Of a stretch of 47,935 nucleotides of DNA, positions 44,606-47,935 are shown piece after piece. The position numbers and the translations under genes are program-made. Position 1 is the stretch's first letter; the number at the start of each line of letters is the position of its first letter. Below the pieces are notes generated by a model. The model was not told where the DNA came from. It was given only the letters and a program-made list of their open reading frames with translations, and made no database searches. Origin of the DNA: Pseudoxanthomonas suwonensis (GTDB lineage: Bacteria > Pseudomonadota > Gammaproteobacteria > Xanthomonadales > Xanthomonadaceae); contig JAUNRQ010000009.1 of NCBI GenBank assembly GCA_030535605.1, positions 1 through 47,935 of the forward strand. The letters are read 5' to 3'.

Positions 44606-47261
44606 ATCCCGACAAGCTCGCCCTGTGGCAGGCCGCCGACGCCTTGTTCGACAAATGGCTGGACCAGAACGCCGGCGCCCGCGAGGCGTGGCTGGCATCG
44701 CAATCGCTGGCGGTCGACGTGCGCCAGCGGCTGGAGCAGCTGATCGCCGCGCACCAGTGCCCGCGCGCAGCGATGGAACCAGGCGGCGGTGACCTGGCCG
44801 GCTGCCGGCTGGGTGACTGGACGCTGGAGGAAGAGCTGGGCCGGGGCGGCATGGCGGTGGTCTACCGCGCCGGGCGCGAGCAGGGCATCGCCCGCCAGCA
44901 GGCGGCGGTCAAGGTCCTGACCATCGGCGCCCTGGGCGCGAGCGGCCGCGACCGCTTCCAGCGCGAAGCCGAGATCCTGGCGCGCCTCAACCATCCGAAC
45001 GTCATCGCGCTGGTCGATTCCGGGATCGCCCCGGACGGCACCTGCTGGCTGGCCATGCCGCTGGTGGAGGGCGAGCGCATCGATCGCTGGTGCGATGCCC
45101 ATGCCACCGATGCCCGTGCCATCGTGCAATTGTACCTGCGGGTTTGCGCGGCCGTGGCCTATGCGCACCGCAACTTGGTGATCCATCGCGACATCAAGCC
45201 TTCCAACGTGCTGGTGGATGCCGAGGGCCAGGTGCGGTTGCTGGATTTCGGCATCGGCCAGTTCGCCGACGCCCAGGACGAAGCCACCCGCACGATGTGG
45301 CGCGCGCTCACTCCCGGTTATGCCGCTCCCGAACAGTTGCATGGCGCACCGCCGACCACGGCCATGGACATCTATGGCCTGGGCGCGCTGCTGCATCGGC
45401 TGCTCACCGGCCGCACGCCGCAGGCCGAAAGCGAAACCACCCGCTCCACCCGGCCTTCCCTGCTGGTGCGCAGCGTCGACGACGCCTACCACCGCAATTA
45501 CGTGCCGCTGAAGAACGACCTCGACCGGGTCTTGCTGAAGGCGCTGGCCGAGGAGCCGGAGCAGCGATACGCCACTGCCGAGGCCATGGCCGACGATCTG
45601 CGGCGCTGGCTCGAAGGCCGCCCGGTGCTGGCGCAGCCACCGCGGCTGGGCTACCGGCTGCGCAAGTTCGCCGGTCGCAACAAGGTCGGGGTCGCGGCCG
45701 CCATGCTGCTGGCGCTCACCGTCGCCGGCGGCGCCGCGGCACGCTGTGGCAGGCCGGCGAAGCGCGCCAGCAGGCGACACTGGCCCGGGAGCAGGCCACG
45801 CTCGCCCGTCAGGAAGCCGAGAACGCCCGCACCCGCGCACAGCGCGCCGAAGCGGTGCGCGACTTCCTCGGCAGCATGATGATCACCGTGCGCGCGCCGG
45901 ACGGTGGTGACCCCGGCGTCGATGACCTGATCCAGGCCGCCGCCGACGGCGCACGCGGCCGCTCCCGCCTTGCCGCCGAACCCGAACCGCTGACCGCCGC
46001 CGACATCCTGCTGCTGACCGGCACCGTCCGCTACAACCTCGCCGACCACGAGCGTTCGCTGGCGGACTTCGAGGACGCGCTGGCCCTGCTGGAGCCACGG
46101 CATGAGGTCGCCACTGGCGAACTGGCGCGCGTGCACTGGGAGCTCGGGCGCCACGCCAAGCGCCAGGGCCGACCCGACGAGATGCTGGCCCACGTGCGCC
46201 GCGCAGTGGAGCTGAACGAGCGCTGGAACGCCCCGTCGAACGAACGCCTGCGCGCGCGCATCTCGCTCGGAGAAGCGCTGTTGCACGTGGACCGTGATGA
46301 AGCCGAGGCCGTGTTCCGTGCACTGGTGGAGGAAATCCGGGCCAGCGAGCTGAAGGACACGGTGCGCCACATCAACGCCCTCAACGGCCTGTCGATCGCG
46401 ATGTCCGGACCGGGCAAGGACCCACGCGCGCGCCTGCCCATCCAGGAGGAGCGGCTGCGGATCGCGCGACTGATCTACCACGACGATGGCGGCGGACTGA
46501 CCCACACCCTGAGCGACGTCACCCACACCTTCCGCCAACTGGGCATGCTCGAGCGCGCCGAGGCCTTGGCGCGCGAATCGGTCGCGGTCGCGGATCGCAC
46601 GCGCCAGAACCCGGTGATGTTCCAGGGCATGAGCCGCTGCACCCTCGGACTGGTGCTGCTGCAGCAGGGTCGCCAGGCCGAGGCGCTGGAGGTGCTCGGG
46701 CGCAGCGACGAATTGCTGCAGCAGGGCGGCGAGAACCACATCTCGCGCGAGCGCTGCTCCACCAGCCTGGCGTACGCCGCCGCCGCGGCCGGGCACTACC
46801 CGCGCGCGCTCGAGGCGCTGGCGATCAGCCAGCAGTTGCTGGCGCTGAACAAGCGCCAGCGCCACCCGGACGCCGTCGCCGCCTGCGGCCTGGCCGCGAC
46901 GGTGGCCGTGCGCCGCGGCGCCTACCGCGAAGCGTCGGCGACGCTGCAGGGATGTGCCCCCGACGACCCGGCCAAAGCACCACTGCCCTGGCAACTGGCG
47001 CAGGCGGAATTGCTGCTGGTGCAGTCAGACGCAGCCGCGGCCGGACCGTTGCTGGCGGACTTGCGCGGCCAGCATGCACCGGCGGCGAACCAGCGCGAGT
47101 GGATGCGGCCGTGGATGCTGTCGGCATGGCAGGCCCGCCTGAGCGGCGACGCTGCCGGCGACGGGTCACTGCGCCAGGCCCTGGGCGGATTCGCCACGAT
47201 CGAACCGCTGGCCGGCTGCCTCGCCGCGCCCGCGGCGGAGACCTGCTTGGCATTGCCCTGA
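44602..47261 (+). pseudogene. Ser/Thr protein kinase with TPR-like C-terminal region, frameshifted
   Basis: The first frame (44602-45879) encodes a Hanks-type kinase: Gly loop LGRGGMAVVYRA, Lys in AAVKVL, HRDIKPSNVLV, DFGIGQF and YAAPEQL, then a membrane segment VGVAAAMLLALTVAGGAAA. Near 45742-45750 the reading frame that makes sense shifts: LWQAGEARQQATLAREQ continues in another frame, through EAVRDFLGSM into a tetratricopeptide-like region to 47261 ([37 protein letters not shown]). A one-base loss, for example GCAACG to GCACG, restores the frame. The family is a membrane kinase with an external repeat domain. This may be a true mutation, phase variation or a sequencing error. Confidence 0.8.
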
Positions 47262-47372
47262 CGCCCCCGATCGGAGCGCGCCCCTTGTCCCGTGACGCGG
47301 TCGGGCGGAGCAAGCTCACCCGGGGTCTTGCGATCGGCACGGTTTTGACCCATCATGTGCGGCTCGCTGTGT

Positions 47373-47388
47373 CCGGCCTTCGGGCCGG
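47373..47388 (+). other. UUCG-tetraloop hairpin upstream of rpmB
   Basis: CCGGCC, loop TTCG, GGCCGG forms a perfect 6-bp stem 112 bases after the kinase gene and 133 before rpmB. No T-run follows, so it is either a weak terminator or an RNA structure in the rpmB leader. The rest of the 47262-47521 gap shows no promoter I can assign. Confidence 0.35.
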
Positions 47389-47521
47389 CTGTAACGGAAG
47401 CACGCACCCGTCACGCCACGCAGCGGCCCTTTTCCCGGGAAACGTGTCCATCCGCAAGGGTGGCCGGGGCCGCCGCCGTCCGGGCCATGGACGACAACCA
47501 AGCACATCAACGAGGTGCGCA

Positions 47522-47758
47522 ATGTCCCGCGAATGCCAAGTCACCGGCAAGCGCGTGCAGACCGGCAACAACGTCTCGCACGCCAACAACAAAACCCGCC
47601 GCCGTTTCCTTCCCAACCTGCACGAGCGCCGCTTCTGGGTGGCCTCCGAGAACCGTTGGGTGAAGCTGCGCGTTTCCGCCGCAGCCCTGCGCACCATCGA
47701 CAAGAACGGCATTGATTCCGTCCTCGCCGACCTGCGTGCCCGTGGCGAAAAGGTCTAA
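47522..47758 (+). CDS. rpmB: 50S ribosomal protein L28
   Basis: A 78-residue ribosomal protein starting [20 protein letters not shown] with [17 protein letters not shown], diagnostic of L28. Only a weak GAGG lies 7 bases before the ATG. It forms the usual rpmB-rpmG pair, with a 12-base gap to rpmG that carries its Shine-Dalgarno sequence. Confidence 0.98.
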   Translation: MSRECQVTGKRVQTGNNVSHANNKTRRRFLPNLHERRFWVASENRWVKLRVSAAALRTIDKNGIDSVLADLRARGEKV

Positions 47759-47770
47759 GGAGTACACACC

Positions 47771-47935
47771 ATGCCGTCCAAGCGCGACAAGATCCGCCTG
47801 ATCTCCACCGAAGGCACCGGTCATTTCTACACGACCGACAAGAACAAGAAGAACACCCCGGGCAAGATGGAAATGAAGAAGTACGACCCGGTCGTGCGCA
47901 AGCACGTGATCTACAAGGAAGGCAAGATCAAGTGA
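47771..47935 (+). CDS. rpmG: 50S ribosomal protein L33
   Basis: A 54-residue ribosomal protein ([20 protein letters not shown] ... [18 protein letters not shown]). It lacks the zinc-binding Cys pairs, so it is the C-minus form of L33, which needs no zinc. AAGGAG lies 8 bases before the ATG, and the TGA stop is the last three bases of the window, so the gene is complete. Cotranscribed with rpmB. Confidence 0.98.
   Translation: MPSKRDKIRLISTEGTGHFYTTDKNKKNTPGKMEMKKYDPVVRKHVIYKEGKIK

Noticed and set aside
45090..45740. N-terminal part of the long second-frame ORF (from 45090) as a separate protein
   Set aside because: Before about 45745 this frame is an out-of-frame shadow of the kinase; only the part after the shift is meaningful.

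Overview
The window is high-GC chromosomal DNA from a gammaproteobacterium of the Xanthomonadaceae/Lysobacteraceae group (Lysobacter, Luteimonas or Stenotrophomonas-like). I infer this from the complete oleABCD long-chain olefin set, the rsmG-parA-parB order, a xanthomonadin-type adenylation ligase beside a phosphopantetheinyl transferase, and short REP-type palindromes of the GTAGGAGC...TTCGCGAC kind. The genes look like ordinary core chromosome. I saw no phage genes, insertion sequence, CRISPR array, tRNA or rRNA.

Layout. 1-2335: start of the division and cell wall (dcw) cluster on the minus strand (mraZ, rsmH, ftsL, start of ftsI), with a promoter, MraZ operator repeats and a perfect DnaA box upstream. 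2335-4610: ubiJ-ubiB for ubiquinone synthesis. 4758-14002: oleD, oleC, oleB and oleA on the minus strand, separated by a REP array, a YkgJ-type cysteine-cluster gene and an M16 peptidase gene; the last two lie on the plus strand. 14082-16317: a compact minus-strand set of an IscU-like protein, a sulfide:quinone-reductase-like flavoprotein and a DUF1641 protein. 16472-21624: lipoprotein, M20 amidohydrolase, SIMPL protein, zapE, alpha/beta hydrolase, cytochrome c5. 21776-23347: phospholipase D family protein. 23412-33992, plus strand: folE, a thioredoxin-reductase-like protein, lytic transglycosylase, hemH, a hydrolase, an EamA exporter, queF, a LysM protein, lipoprotein, membrane protein, hemB, acetyltransferase and aroE. 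34012-37780: second YkgJ protein, gamma carbonic anhydrase, aldehyde dehydrogenase, exonuclease III, GlsB-type membrane protein. 37913-44288: adenylation ligase, phosphopantetheinyl transferase, rsmG, parA, parB, DUF885 protein. 44453-47261: a small ORF coupled to a Ser/Thr kinase-TPR gene that carries a frameshift. 47522-47935: rpmB and rpmG.

How the genes work together. OleA condenses two acyl-CoAs, OleD reduces the beta-keto acid, OleC closes a beta-lactone and OleB decarboxylates it to an olefin. The dcw genes, zapE and parAB belong to division and chromosome segregation. UbiJ/UbiB, hemB/hemH, cytochrome c5 and the quinone-reductase-like protein are respiratory.

The best candidates for something little described are the IscU-like/flavoprotein/DUF1641 set, in which the scaffold lacks its third canonical cysteine; the thioredoxin-reductase-like protein that keeps CxxC but has lost its NADPH glycine motif; the structured REP array, which contains a decayed copy of the oleD 5' end; and the small ORF coupled to the frameshifted kinase. 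Starts were chosen by reading frame, Shine-Dalgarno sequence and family length. No database search was run.
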